In this document: positions 1-7,250 of the stretch, in pieces | Layout: every line of letters begins with the position of its first letter | How positions within the stretch are numbered: the stretch's first letter is position 1 | Assembly (NCBI GenBank): GCA_964452105.1 | Contig: CAYVLI010000003.1 | Location: 1-8,409, forward strand | Length of the DNA: 8,409 nucleotides | Origin: CAYVLI01 sp964452105 [NCBI: uncultured Nitrospinota bacterium] | Lineage (GTDB): Bacteria; JAUXIQ01 | Reading direction: 5' to 3' | The notes under the pieces: generated by a model | Databases searched by the model: none | What the model saw: the letters and a program-made list of their open reading frames with translations, nothing else | Told to the model about the DNA's origin: nothing | Position numbers and translations under genes: made by a program

Positions 1-964
1 AGCGCTTCAAAATGCCATTTCCTCCGGGCAGGTGGACACGGAGGAGGATACAGGGAGCGTCCCAAAGGATTACTCCAGATACGATTTTTCCAGATATCAG
101 ATCAACTCGGTCATGAATCTCCCTGCCCTCAGTAGAGTCTGTGACAGATTTGTGAAAGTTCTCAAGGCCACGCTTTTAACCCACTTCAATATCCCTTTCT
201 CCATCAGCGGCGGTTCTCCTGAAGCAATGAGATTCCAGGAATTTCTCAACGGCCTGGCAGAGCCGACCTGCATCGTCCTGTTTACCCTGGACCCTTCTGG
301 TGAGCACGCCGTTATGACTATAGATGCCAGGCAGGCCCATTTCTTTGTCGACCGCCTTTGCGGGGGGCACGGCCTGGTAACCGGGAACGAAGACATCATC
401 GAATTCAAGGAGATAGGGCAAAGCCTGGTCAAGAGAGTCGCTCTCTACCTGCTGGATGATCTGGAAAGAGCGTGGGAACCCATATTCCCACTAAAAACGA
501 AGTTTAAGAGCCTCCATTTCAACCCTAATTATTTTGAAGCTGCCGTTCCCTCTGGATTCCAGGGGGGGGGCGTGGGGGTGATATCCATGGAAATTAAATC
601 CGAGCATTCGGAGGGAAAGCTCAATCTCTGTTTTTCACGTTCTACCTTACAGCACCTGTTGGGCAACGGCGGCAAAAAAGATGCCGAAGAGCCCCCTCAT
701 GTAGAAAAGGCCCTGACGGAAAAATTGAAGAAATGCCTCAGCGAAGTCAGCGTAAACGTGTCCGTTGAATTAGGCAAAGGGACGCTTACATTCAGGGAAT
801 TCCTTTCCCTTAAAGAGGGGGATGTCATCCATCTCGATAAAGGCACGGCCAAAGAAGCCCTGTTGAGAGTAGAAGGAATAGATAAATTTAAGGGAAACCC
901 AGGCAGGTATCTTAACCAGAGGGCCATTAAAGTTGTGTCACCTCTGAAAAATGGAGGCCAATAG
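1..964 (+). CDS. fliM: Flagellar motor switch protein FliM, 5'-truncated by window edge
   Basis: FliM is the C-ring protein that binds phospho-CheY and links FliG to FliN in rotor switching. The frame is open from base 2 to the TAG at 962-964 (320 visible residues). It begins ALQNAISSGQ, which matches the family N-terminus where the CheY-binding motif (LSQxEIDALL) is followed by NAISSG. The true start therefore lies a few codons upstream of the window, and the GTG at 32 is internal. The middle CheC-like domain includes LCGGHG (visible residues 120-124, family GGxG). The C-terminal SpoA domain is at about 250-312 (ELGKGTLTFREFL, then GDVIHLD). Oddities: a glycine patch encoded by nine G at 562-570, and FSRSTLQHLL where FliM usually has an IPYxxLEPI-like segment. 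The 3' end contains the fliN ribosome binding site. Identity is firm from domains and gene order. Confidence 0.95.
   Translation, partial: ALQNAISSGQVDTEEDTGSVPKDYSRYDFSRYQINSVMNLPALSRVCDRFVKVLKATLLTHFNIPFSISGGSPEAMRFQEFLNGLAEPTCIVLFTLDPSGEHAVMTIDARQAHFFVDRLCGGHGLVTGNEDIIEFKEIGQSLVKRVALYLLDDLERAWEPIFPLKTKFKSLHFNPNYFEAAVPSGFQGGGVGVISMEIKSEHSEGKLNLCFSRSTLQHLLGNGGKKDAEEPPHVEKALTEKLKKCLSEVSVNVSVELGKGTLTFREFLSLKEGDVIHLDKGTAKEALLRVEGIDKFKGNPGRYLNQRAIKVVSPLKNGGQ
562..570 (+). repeat. G9 homopolymer tract inside fliM
   Basis: Nine consecutive G follow CA, encoding the end of a Gln codon and Gly-Gly-Gly; a further G5 lies at 574-578. With eight G the frame meets TGA at 579-581; with ten G it meets TAA at 595-597. 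Either slip would leave FliM without its SpoA domain. It is the longest homopolymer I noticed in the window. Function as a slippage switch is inference, and a sequencing length error is possible. Confidence 0.9.
953..957 (+). promoter_or_regulatory. Ribosome binding site for fliN that fixes its start
   Basis: A perfect GGAGG lies at 953-957, eight bases before the ATG at 966. The alternative in-frame ATG at 951 has no such site upstream and itself overlaps this one. The site lies within the last codons of fliM, which suggests translational coupling of the two switch proteins. Confidence 0.8.
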
Positions 965-965
965 C

Positions 966-1364
966 ATGGAAGCAGATGCCCCTGAACTTAAAGAGAATGA
1001 GGCAGAGATTTCACAGGATCAAAAATCCGCAAGCAGCGAAGCCCAGGAGACCTCTGCCAGCGATGACTTCAGCGATTTGAAAGAAGGGAACGTCGAATTT
1101 CAGCCGAAAAATCTGGATTTCTTGCTGGATGTTCCGCTGCAGGTAAGTGTGGAAATGGGTCGGACCAGGATGATCATAAACGATCTCCTGAAACTTAATA
1201 AGGGTTCTGTCATAGAGCTGACCCAGATGGTGGACGAACCACTGAACGTTCTCATAAACGGGAAGCTCGTGGCAAAGGGAGAAGTGGTGGTAAACAATGA
1301 GAGGTTCGGGGTGAAAATCTCGGACATAGCCAGCCCTGCAGAGCGCATAAAGAGCCTTAGATAA
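966..1364 (+). CDS. fliN: Flagellar motor switch protein FliN
   Basis: FliN forms the base of the C-ring with FliM and helps dock the FliH/FliI export ATPase complex. From the ATG at 966 the protein has 132 residues, a usual FliN size. An acidic, polar, probably disordered N-terminus (1-48) precedes the SpoA domain at about 52-122. Typical family stretches are FLLDVPLQVSVEMGRTRM, INDLLKLNKGSVIEL and VNNERFGVKISDI, followed by a short basic tail (AERIKSLR). The start at 966 is preferred over 951 because GGAGG sits at the right distance. Only one base separates it from the fliM stop. Very confident identification; only the start is open. Confidence 0.96.
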   Translation: MEADAPELKENEAEISQDQKSASSEAQETSASDDFSDLKEGNVEFQPKNLDFLLDVPLQVSVEMGRTRMIINDLLKLNKGSVIELTQMVDEPLNVLINGKLVAKGEVVVNNERFGVKISDIASPAERIKSLR

Positions 1365-1401
1365 TGCGAGGCGTTCAAGTCGATCACGAAAGAGACTCAC
1401 G

Positions 1402-2013
1402 ATGAAAGCTAACCACTCCAATATAAGGTTTATCGTCTGCCTGGTTCTTATCGCAGGTTTATACCTGCCGGGTCAGCTTGCCTCGGCTTCGGAGGGTAAC
1501 GGCGCTCTCGGGTTGATTGACCGCAACGGAAATAGCGCAAACGGCTCCACCGGTCTCTCCCTGTCCGCCATTGAGCAGAAAGACGGAGATTATACACTGG
1601 GCCAGGAAAAACAGGTTCTGCCGAATCTCTTCTCCTCCGCAATACGCATGGTCGTTTCGTTAAGCATCATTATAGCGGTCCTTTTGGTGGTCTTCTATTT
1701 CACCAAGCCTCTTTTAAACAAGGCTGGCGCCATAAGGGGCAAAGAAAAGGTCATTCGTGTGCTGGCCAACAACTACGTGGGCGGAAAAAAGGTTATTTCT
1801 TTGGTATCGGTAGCGGACCATTTGTTGGTCGTGGGCATAACACCCACTAATATTTCGCTGCTTACCCGCATAGACGACCCCGAGACCGTTGAAAGGTTTA
1901 AGGCCACCCGCGATAGTAATTGCGGTTCCGCCTCATTTGTCAACCAGTTTAAGAAATTCTCCCGCAAAATGGCCGGCGGAGACAAAATGCGGGAAGACAA
2001 AGACGACCTTTAA
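1402..2013 (+). CDS. fliO: Flagellar biosynthesis protein FliO
   Basis: FliO is a small membrane protein that helps FliP assemble into the export-gate core; it is a scaffold rather than part of the finished gate. The product has 203 residues. A cleavable-looking signal peptide covers 1-30 (hydrophobic core IRFIVCLVLIAGLYL, possible cleavage after ASA). A Ser/Gly/Asn-rich periplasmic part of about 50 residues follows, then one membrane segment at about 80-100 (MVVSLSIIIAVLLVVFYF). The cytoplasmic domain is typical (KVIRVLANNYVGGKKVISLVSVADHLLVVGIT), ending in a charged tail. FliO is poorly conserved, so the call rests on topology, this motif and the place between fliN and fliP. The ribosome binding site is weak (AAAGAG at 1390-1395). 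Confidence 0.93.
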   Translation: MKANHSNIRFIVCLVLIAGLYLPGQLASASEGNGALGLIDRNGNSANGSTGLSLSAIEQKDGDYTLGQEKQVLPNLFSSAIRMVVSLSIIIAVLLVVFYFTKPLLNKAGAIRGKEKVIRVLANNYVGGKKVISLVSVADHLLVVGITPTNISLLTRIDDPETVERFKATRDSNCGSASFVNQFKKFSRKMAGGDKMREDKDDL

Positions 2014-2029
2014 GAATACAAAACCCGGC

Positions 2030-2043
2030 CGGTTATGTAACCG
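2030..2043 (+). repeat. Small palindrome in the fliO-fliP gap
   Basis: CGGTTATGTAACCG reads as arms CGGTTA and TAACCG around TG. It overlaps the self-complementary CCGGCCGG at 2025-2032. In RNA it could form a short stem of about five pairs. There is no T run after it, so it is not an intrinsic terminator. It sits in the 88-base gap between the fliO stop and the fliP start. Function is unknown. Confidence 0.5.
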
Positions 2044-2101
2044 ACGTCAGGGTCGATGAAATTGATGCATTACCTATTCGGCTGCGAGGTGGCCGTTAAT
2101 C

Positions 2102-2872
2102 ATGAAGAAGGCGACGAAAAAAAAGATAGCGATTGTATCCGCGGCATCCTCCGCTGCAGTCTTTTTCTGCGGGTTATCGGGCGCCGCCCAATCAATCGCC
2201 ATTCCCGCAGTGAATATAGCGTTAGGCAAAGCCACCGAACCTGGCGGGATATCGGTGAGCCTGCAGATTATCTTTCTGCTTACCGTGCTTGCGCTGGCGC
2301 CGGCTATTCTCATAATGCTCACCTCTTTCGCCAGATTGGTGGTGGTGTTGTCCTTTCTGCGGCAGGCCCTGGGTACGCAGCAGATGCCTCCCAACCAGGT
2401 AATCATCGGGCTATCTCTGTTTCTAACCTTTTTCATAATGCAGCCGGTCTGGCAACAGGTCAACAATCAGGCCTTGAAACCATACACCGCCCATGAGATA
2501 TCTCGAGACGAGGCCATAACCAGAGCCACCAAGCCCGTCAAGGAATTCATGTTCAAGCAGACCAGGGAAAAGGACTTGGCGCTATTTGTAAGCGTATCCA
2601 AGCAGGCCAAGCCCCTTAATAAAGCCGAAGTACCCATCCAGACCCTGATACCTGCATTCATCATAAGCGAACTCAAGACAGCGTTCCAGATAGGATTTCT
2701 ACTGTACATACCCTTTCTGGTCATAGACATGGTGGTTGCCAGCATCCTGTTGTCCATGGGGATGATGATGCTGCCACCCATAATGGTTTCCCTGCCTTTC
2801 AAGCTGCTCCTGTTCGTGCTGGTGGACGGCTGGTACCTGGTGGTGGGCTCCCTGGTGCGCAGCTTTGGATAG
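2102..2872 (+). CDS. fliP: Flagellar type III export gate protein FliP
   Basis: FliP, with FliQ and FliR, forms the helical core channel of the flagellar type III export gate. The product has 256 residues, close to the usual 245-260. An N-terminal signal peptide (about 1-30, MKKATKKK then a hydrophobic stretch, Ala-rich exit) is typical of FliP. The conserved block follows at about 55-117: [20 protein letters not shown], then [20 protein letters not shown] hydrophilic segment (120-180) comes next, then the C-terminal pair of membrane segments. The Met-rich MGMMMLPP at 219-226 corresponds to the methionine gasket that seals the pore. The start is supported by GAGGTGG at 2086-2092. An A8 run at 2117-2124 lies in codons 6-8. 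Confidence 0.98.
   Translation: MKKATKKKIAIVSAASSAAVFFCGLSGAAQSIAIPAVNIALGKATEPGGISVSLQIIFLLTVLALAPAILIMLTSFARLVVVLSFLRQALGTQQMPPNQVIIGLSLFLTFFIMQPVWQQVNNQALKPYTAHEISRDEAITRATKPVKEFMFKQTREKDLALFVSVSKQAKPLNKAEVPIQTLIPAFIISELKTAFQIGFLLYIPFLVIDMVVASILLSMGMMMLPPIMVSLPFKLLLFVLVDGWYLVVGSLVRSFG
2117..2124 (+). repeat. A8 homopolymer near the 5' end of fliP
   Basis: Eight A encode Lys-Lys and most of a third Lys in the basic head of the FliP signal peptide. Runs of this length can cause RNA polymerase or DNA slippage. Here the A-rich stretch may simply reflect lysine codons; A6-A7 runs also occur in fliO, flhB and flhA. No programmed role can be shown from the sequence. Confidence 0.6.
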
Positions 2873-2905
2873 GAACGGCATAAATGGAGAAAAGAGGCTA
2901 AGCTC

Positions 2906-3175
2906 ATGACCCCCGAATTCGTAGCCTGGTTGTCCAAAGACACCATGCGCATAACTCTCATGCTCGCCGGCCCCCTGCTGCTGACAGGGCTGGTAGTGGG
3001 GCTGGCCATCAGCGTTTTCCAGGCAGTCACCCAGATACAGGAGATGACCCTCTCCTTCGTTCCCAAGATACTGGCCGTGCTGCTGGTGCTGGCGCTGCTT
3101 TTCCCATGGATGATGCAGATAATGGTGCATTTCACCTCTAACCTGTTCACCAATATACCCGACTACATCAGGTGA
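2906..3175 (+). CDS. fliQ: Flagellar type III export gate protein FliQ
   Basis: FliQ is the small two-helix subunit that packs around FliP5FliR1 in the export gate core. The product has 89 residues, exactly the family size. Two membrane segments are visible: about 16-36 (ITLMLAGPLLLTGLVVGLAI) and about 53-74 (KILAVLLVLALLFPWMMQIM). The diagnostic loop SVFQAVTQIQEMTLSFVPK lies between them. A good ribosome binding site (AGAGG, 2893-2897) lies eight bases before the ATG. It follows fliP by 33 bases and precedes fliR by 34, as expected for an operon that builds one complex. Confidence 0.98.
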   Translation: MTPEFVAWLSKDTMRITLMLAGPLLLTGLVVGLAISVFQAVTQIQEMTLSFVPKILAVLLVLALLFPWMMQIMVHFTSNLFTNIPDYIR

Positions 3176-3209
3176 CCGGCCCGGCCTGCGGGTTTAACCG
3201 AGAACCGAT

Positions 3210-3992
3210 ATGACAGGCGACACGATTTACATTCCGATTCACGATTTTGAGGTCTTCATCCTGATCATGGTGAGGGTGGCGGCCATATTCTTCTCCGCTC
3301 CTTTTTTCGGAAGCAGGAGAGTGCCCGTGCCCGTGAAGGCAGGTCTGGCAATGCTTGTCAGCCTGGCCATTTTCCCTGTCCTCAAAAATCAGATCGTATT
3401 CAACATCGATGGTGTGGCCACCCTTTTCGTTTACGTCTCTTATGAGGTCATAATCGGTATGGTCATCGGATACGCGGCGCGCCTTATCTTCACCGCCATC
3501 CAGTTTTCAGGGAGGATTGTAGGGTTTCAGATGGGGCTCGGCCTGGCCCAGGCGCTGGACCCCTCTCAGGAAGACCAGACAACAATGATTTCGCGGCTTC
3601 AGGATCTGATGGCCGTGCTGGTGTTTCTTTCCATCAATGCGCATCACATTTTCATCGTTGCGCTGGTGAAGAGCTTTGAACTCGTGCCGCCCATGGGCTT
3701 GAATTATTCATCCAGCATGGTCGAAATGCTTATCTCCATGGCCGGAAATGTATTCGTGATAGCGCTGAAGATAAGCGCTCCCATTATGGCCAGTCTCCTT
3801 TTCACCAACGTGGCGTTTGGAATCCTGGCCAAGGTGGTGCCGCAGATGAACATACTGATAGTGGGACTGCCCATTCAAATAGCCATAGGGATGCTGGTGC
3901 TGGGGCTTTCCTTTCCCATGATGGTGTTATTGATGAAGGGTTCATTCATCAAGCTGAGCGGAGACATAATGCTTCTGCTTAAAGCAATGTAG
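3210..3992 (+). CDS. fliR: Flagellar type III export gate protein FliR
   Basis: FliR is the single-copy gate subunit that joins FliP in the core and contacts FlhB. The product has 260 residues, the normal length. The N-terminal HDFEVFILIMVRVAAIFFSA followed by PFFGSRRVPVPVKAGLAMLV is the family hallmark. Further hydrophobic helices follow, with GFQMGLGLAQALDPSQEDQT in the central conserved loop and AKVVPQMNILIVGLPIQIAI near the C-terminus. The ATG at 3210 has no strong Shine-Dalgarno match (only GAGAA near 3200), so expression may depend on upstream translation of fliQ. Identification is firm; the start is somewhat less so. Confidence 0.97.
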   Translation: MTGDTIYIPIHDFEVFILIMVRVAAIFFSAPFFGSRRVPVPVKAGLAMLVSLAIFPVLKNQIVFNIDGVATLFVYVSYEVIIGMVIGYAARLIFTAIQFSGRIVGFQMGLGLAQALDPSQEDQTTMISRLQDLMAVLVFLSINAHHIFIVALVKSFELVPPMGLNYSSSMVEMLISMAGNVFVIALKISAPIMASLLFTNVAFGILAKVVPQMNILIVGLPIQIAIGMLVLGLSFPMMVLLMKGSFIKLSGDIMLLLKAM

Positions 3993-3993
3993 C

Positions 3994-4014
3994 GGGCGGC
4001 CGAGCAAGCCGCCC
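3994..4014 (+). repeat. Perfect 7-bp GC-rich hairpin between fliR and flhB
   Basis: GGGCGGC (3994-4000) and GCCGCCC (4008-4014) are exact reverse complements around the 7-base loop CGAGCAA. The stem starts one base after the fliR stop. No run of T follows (TCAGGGG), so it does not look like an intrinsic terminator. It could protect the upstream mRNA 3' end or tune read-through into flhB. Role is inferred only. Confidence 0.65.
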
Positions 4015-4047
4015 TCAGGGGCTATGGTCGGCAGAAGGAAGATGTAA

Positions 4048-5112
4048 ATGCCTTTTGAATCTGGCGAAGACAAAACAGAACAAGCGACTCCTAAAAAACG
4101 AGAGGACGCCCGTAAAAAAGGCCAGGTGGCCAGGAGCATGGAACTCTCCACCGTGGCGATATTCACGGGAAGTTTGCTCTTGTTCAATTTCATAGGCTTC
4201 AGGATGCTCGAACAGGTGGGAGAATTCATGCGTCACGTCTTTACAGACGCCGCCGTCATGCAGATAGACCAGGAGAGCATCAGATCTCTCTTGTTGTGGA
4301 GCCTCTACAGGATTGGGGTTTTATTGTTGCCCATCATGGCCGTTACTCTGATGGCCGGAGTCGCCACGAACATCGCGCAGGTGGGTTTGTTCGCCACCTC
4401 TGAACCTTTGATGCCCAAGTCGGAGCGCATAGACCCGGTTAAAGGCTTTAAAAAAATCTTTTCAAAGCAATCGATGATGGACTTTTTTAAATCCTTGTTA
4501 AAGCTTGCAATCATAGGGTTTATAACTTTCAGCACCATCAAAGGTGAGTTTAAGCAACTCTTCTTCCTGTATGACATGGAGATAATAAACATCGTCTCCT
4601 TCCTGGCCAGGATCTCACTTAAAATATTGTTGAGAGCTACCCTGGGTTTGTTAGCCATAGCAGCCATGGATTACGCTTTTCAGCGATGGCAGAATGAGAA
4701 CAGACTGAAGATGACCAAGAAGGAGCTCAAAGATGAATTAAAGCAGCGAGAAGGCGACCCCCTCATCAAATCCCGTATTAAAAGCATCCAGTTGAAGATG
4801 GCCAGGCAGCGCATGATGGCTGCCGTTCCGGAGGCGGACGTGGTAATAACCAACCCCACTCACCTGGCCATCGCACTGCAATACAGGCATGGTCTCATGG
4901 AGGCGCCCAAGATGGTCGCCAAGGGAGCAGGATACATAGCTCTTAAAATCATAGACCTGGCCAAAGAACACCATGTCCCGGTGGTGGAGGATAAACTGCT
5001 GGCGCGAAGTCTCTATTCCACCGTGGATGTGGGGCGCTTTGTCCCCGTGCAGCTATACCGTGCGGTAGCTGAAATCCTGGCATACGTCTATCAATTGAAG
5101 AACAGGATATGA
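4048..5112 (+). CDS. flhB: Flagellar export switch protein FlhB
   Basis: FlhB is the export-gate protein whose self-cleaved cytoplasmic domain switches export from rod/hook to filament substrates. The product has 354 residues, the usual size. It starts with the typical GEDKTEQATPKKREDARKKG cytoplasmic head. Four hydrophobic segments follow at about 36-51, 89-113, 150-164 and 190-210. The linker and C-terminal domain include MTKKELKDELKQREGDP. The autocleavage site NPTH is intact at residues 269-272 (bases 4852-4863), cut between Asn269 and Pro270, the same number as in Salmonella FlhB. Downstream HLAIALQY and GAGYIALKIIDLAKEHHVPV are family typical. The ribosome binding site is AAGGAAG at 4035-4041. 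It follows fliR across a 55-base gap holding a hairpin. Confidence 0.98.
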   Translation: MPFESGEDKTEQATPKKREDARKKGQVARSMELSTVAIFTGSLLLFNFIGFRMLEQVGEFMRHVFTDAAVMQIDQESIRSLLLWSLYRIGVLLLPIMAVTLMAGVATNIAQVGLFATSEPLMPKSERIDPVKGFKKIFSKQSMMDFFKSLLKLAIIGFITFSTIKGEFKQLFFLYDMEIINIVSFLARISLKILLRATLGLLAIAAMDYAFQRWQNENRLKMTKKELKDELKQREGDPLIKSRIKSIQLKMARQRMMAAVPEADVVITNPTHLAIALQYRHGLMEAPKMVAKGAGYIALKIIDLAKEHHVPVVEDKLLARSLYSTVDVGRFVPVQLYRAVAEILAYVYQLKNRI

Positions 5113-5135
5113 ATTAAGCATAGAGGATATAGTTC

Positions 5136-7250
5136 ATGGCACAAGCCACCGAAAATTCTAAAGCGCAGACACCTACCATATTCAGGAACAGCGAAGTAGC
5201 CATCATGGCAAGCGTGGTGGGCATCATAATGGTTATGGTGATACCGCTTCCCTCGCAGTTGTTGGATGTGCTGCTGGCCTTTAACATTACCATCTCCATC
5301 CTGATACTTTTCGTGGCCATGTACGCCTCGCAGCCTCTGGACTTCTCCGTATTCCCCACGGTTCTTCTATTCGCCACGCTCTTTCGCCTGTCACTGAACG
5401 TGGCCTCTACGAGGCTGATTCTGTTGCATGGAAACGAAGGGCCTGCCGCCGCAGGGCAGGTCATCAAATCCTTCGGGAGCTTCGTGGTCGGTGGAAATTT
5501 TGTTGTGGGCCTCATCGTGTTCCTCATACTGGTCATAATTAACTTCGTGGTCATCACCAAGGGCGCCGGGCGCGTGGCGGAAGTGGCAGCGCGCTTCACT
5601 CTGGACGCCATGCCCGGCAAACAGATGAGCATCGACGCCGACCTTAACGCAGGCCTCGTAAATGACGACGAAGCCAGGAGTAGGCGGAAAAAGGTGGAAG
5701 AGGAAGCCGATTTCTACGGCGCCATGGACGGAGCCAGCAAGTTCGTACGCGGAGACGCCATCGCAGGAATCATAATCACCATGATCAATATCGTGGGTGG
5801 ACTGATAATAGGAGTTTTGCAAAACAAGATGGCCATAGGGGACGCCTCACGCGTTTATACCCTGCTCACCGTCGGCGATGGACTGGTCACCCAGCTCCCT
5901 GCGCTCATCATATCCACCGCCTCGGGAGTGATCGTCACCCGAGCGGCTACCGGCAACAAATTGGGCGACGAAATAATAAAACAGGTAATGGTACAGCCCC
6001 GTGCTCTGGGTATAGCATCCGGCGTAGTGATCATACTGGGTCTGGTGCCGGGCCTGCCCACCCTCCCCTTCGTCCTGCTCGCAGCCCTTATGGGTATGAT
6101 CGCTTATCTTACTCAGCAGTCCAGGAAAACCAGAGAAAAGCAGGAAATGATGGAAAAGGATAAGGAAGATGCGCTTCCCGCTCCAGAGAACGTCGTTCCT
6201 CTCCTGCATCCCGACTTATTGGGCCTCGAGGTCGGCTACGGCCTGATACCGTTAGTGGACTCCGAAAAGGGGGGCGATTTGCTGGGCAGGATACGCGCCA
6301 TCAGGAGACAATGCGCCATGGAAATGGGAGTAATAGTACCCCCTTTACACATCAAGGATAACTTCCAGCTTAAATCCCATGAATACACCATCATGATCAA
6401 AGGCATGGAAGTGGCCAGAGGAGAGTTGATGTCCAACCATCTGCTGGCCATGGATCAGGGTAACGTCGAGACGGAAATGCAGGGCATCAAAACAGAAGAG
6501 CCCACTTTCGGGCTTCCCGCTCTGTGGATAAACGATAAGGACAAGGAAAAAGCAAAACTGTTGGGTTACACGGTGGTTGACCACTCCACGGTGGTGGCTA
6601 CTCACATTTCCGAGATAATGAAGGGCCACGCGTACGAACTGCTGGGCAGGCAGGAAGTTCAGGAACTGCTGGACACTCTGGGGGAGAAATACCCCAAAGC
6701 GGTTGATGAGTTGGTGCCCAACCTCCTGACCCTGGGCAACGTGCAGAAGGTGCTCCAGAACCTTCTGAAGGAACGCATTTCCATTCGCGACCTGCTTACC
6801 ATAGTCGAGGCGCTGGCGGATAACGCCATCGTAACCAAGGACGTGGATTTGCTTACAGAAGCCGTACGCCAATCAATGTCCAGGACTATCACAAGACAGT
6901 ACATGGAATCCGAAGGAACGCTGCCAGCCATAGTGATCGACCAGGGGCTGGAAGAGACCATCCAGGGCGCCCTGCAGAAGTCTGAACATGGCGCCTATCT
7001 CGCACTGGATCCGACCATCGCTCAAAAAATATTGAACAGTATCAAGGATACCATAGAGAAGCTTTTGATAGAAGGTCACCAACCGGTGGTTCTCTGCTCA
7101 CCTGTAGTGAGACCTTACCTTAAACGGCTTACGGAGCGATTTTTGCCGAAGCTCGCCGTTATGTCTTATGCAGAGATCGAGCCGGACACTGAGATCAGGT
7201 CGGTGGGTGAAGTGGGGTTGGACGAAACAGTATCTACACCGACCTCTTGA
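5136..7250 (+). CDS. flhA: Flagellar export gate protein FlhA
   Basis: FlhA forms the nonameric ring below the gate, uses the proton motive force and docks chaperone-substrate complexes. The product has 704 residues (usual about 690-705). The N-terminal half has about eight membrane segments up to residue 327. Hallmarks are FRLSLNVASTRLIL (83-96) and the FHIPEP loop MPGKQMSIDADLNAGLV (159-175). FVRGDAIAG (203-211) follows; its Asp207 appears to match the functionally important Asp208 of Salmonella FlhA. A charged linker (about 328-350, KTREKQEMMEKDKED) leads to the soluble domain (about 355-690) with HISEIMKGHAYELLGRQEV and the VEALADNA and QGLEE stretches. The tail is acidic and Thr/Ser-rich. 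AGAGGAT at 5122-5128 supports the start. It is the last gate gene; flhF, expected next, is not there. Confidence 0.98.
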   Translation: MAQATENSKAQTPTIFRNSEVAIMASVVGIIMVMVIPLPSQLLDVLLAFNITISILILFVAMYASQPLDFSVFPTVLLFATLFRLSLNVASTRLILLHGNEGPAAAGQVIKSFGSFVVGGNFVVGLIVFLILVIINFVVITKGAGRVAEVAARFTLDAMPGKQMSIDADLNAGLVNDDEARSRRKKVEEEADFYGAMDGASKFVRGDAIAGIIITMINIVGGLIIGVLQNKMAIGDASRVYTLLTVGDGLVTQLPALIISTASGVIVTRAATGNKLGDEIIKQVMVQPRALGIASGVVIILGLVPGLPTLPFVLLAALMGMIAYLTQQSRKTREKQEMMEKDKEDALPAPENVVPLLHPDLLGLEVGYGLIPLVDSEKGGDLLGRIRAIRRQCAMEMGVIVPPLHIKDNFQLKSHEYTIMIKGMEVARGELMSNHLLAMDQGNVETEMQGIKTEEPTFGLPALWINDKDKEKAKLLGYTVVDHSTVVATHISEIMKGHAYELLGRQEVQELLDTLGEKYPKAVDELVPNLLTLGNVQKVLQNLLKERISIRDLLTIVEALADNAIVTKDVDLLTEAVRQSMSRTITRQYMESEGTLPAIVIDQGLEETIQGALQKSEHGAYLALDPTIAQKILNSIKDTIEKLLIEGHQPVVLCSPVVRPYLKRLTERFLPKLAVMSYAEIEPDTEIRSVGEVGLDETVSTPTS

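Noticed and set aside
32-34. GTG as the fliM start codon
   Set aside because: The frame is open upstream to the window edge and the upstream residues match the conserved FliM N-terminus, so this GTG is an internal Val codon.
2162-2178. Lipoprotein box in FliP around Cys23
   Set aside because: The residues before the Cys (AVFF) do not fit a lipobox; this is an ordinary FliP signal peptide.
2056-2496. Plus-strand frame of 146 residues overlapping fliP
   Set aside because: It is out of frame with fliP, lacks family features past the overlap, and fliP has its own good ribosome binding site at 2086-2092.
2699-3130. Minus-strand His/Gln-rich frame (143 residues)
   Set aside because: The His/Gln richness is the reverse complement of Leu/Val/Met codons in fliP and fliQ, not a metal-binding protein.
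2467-3153. Long minus-strand frame (228 residues) opposite fliP/fliQ
   Set aside because: It is antisense to two certain membrane protein genes. Its composition (Ser/Thr/Met-rich) is what the complement of such genes gives, and it resembles no family I know.
3180-3192. CCCG...CGGG hairpin in the fliQ-fliR gap
   Set aside because: Only four base pairs with no T tract; too weak to call.
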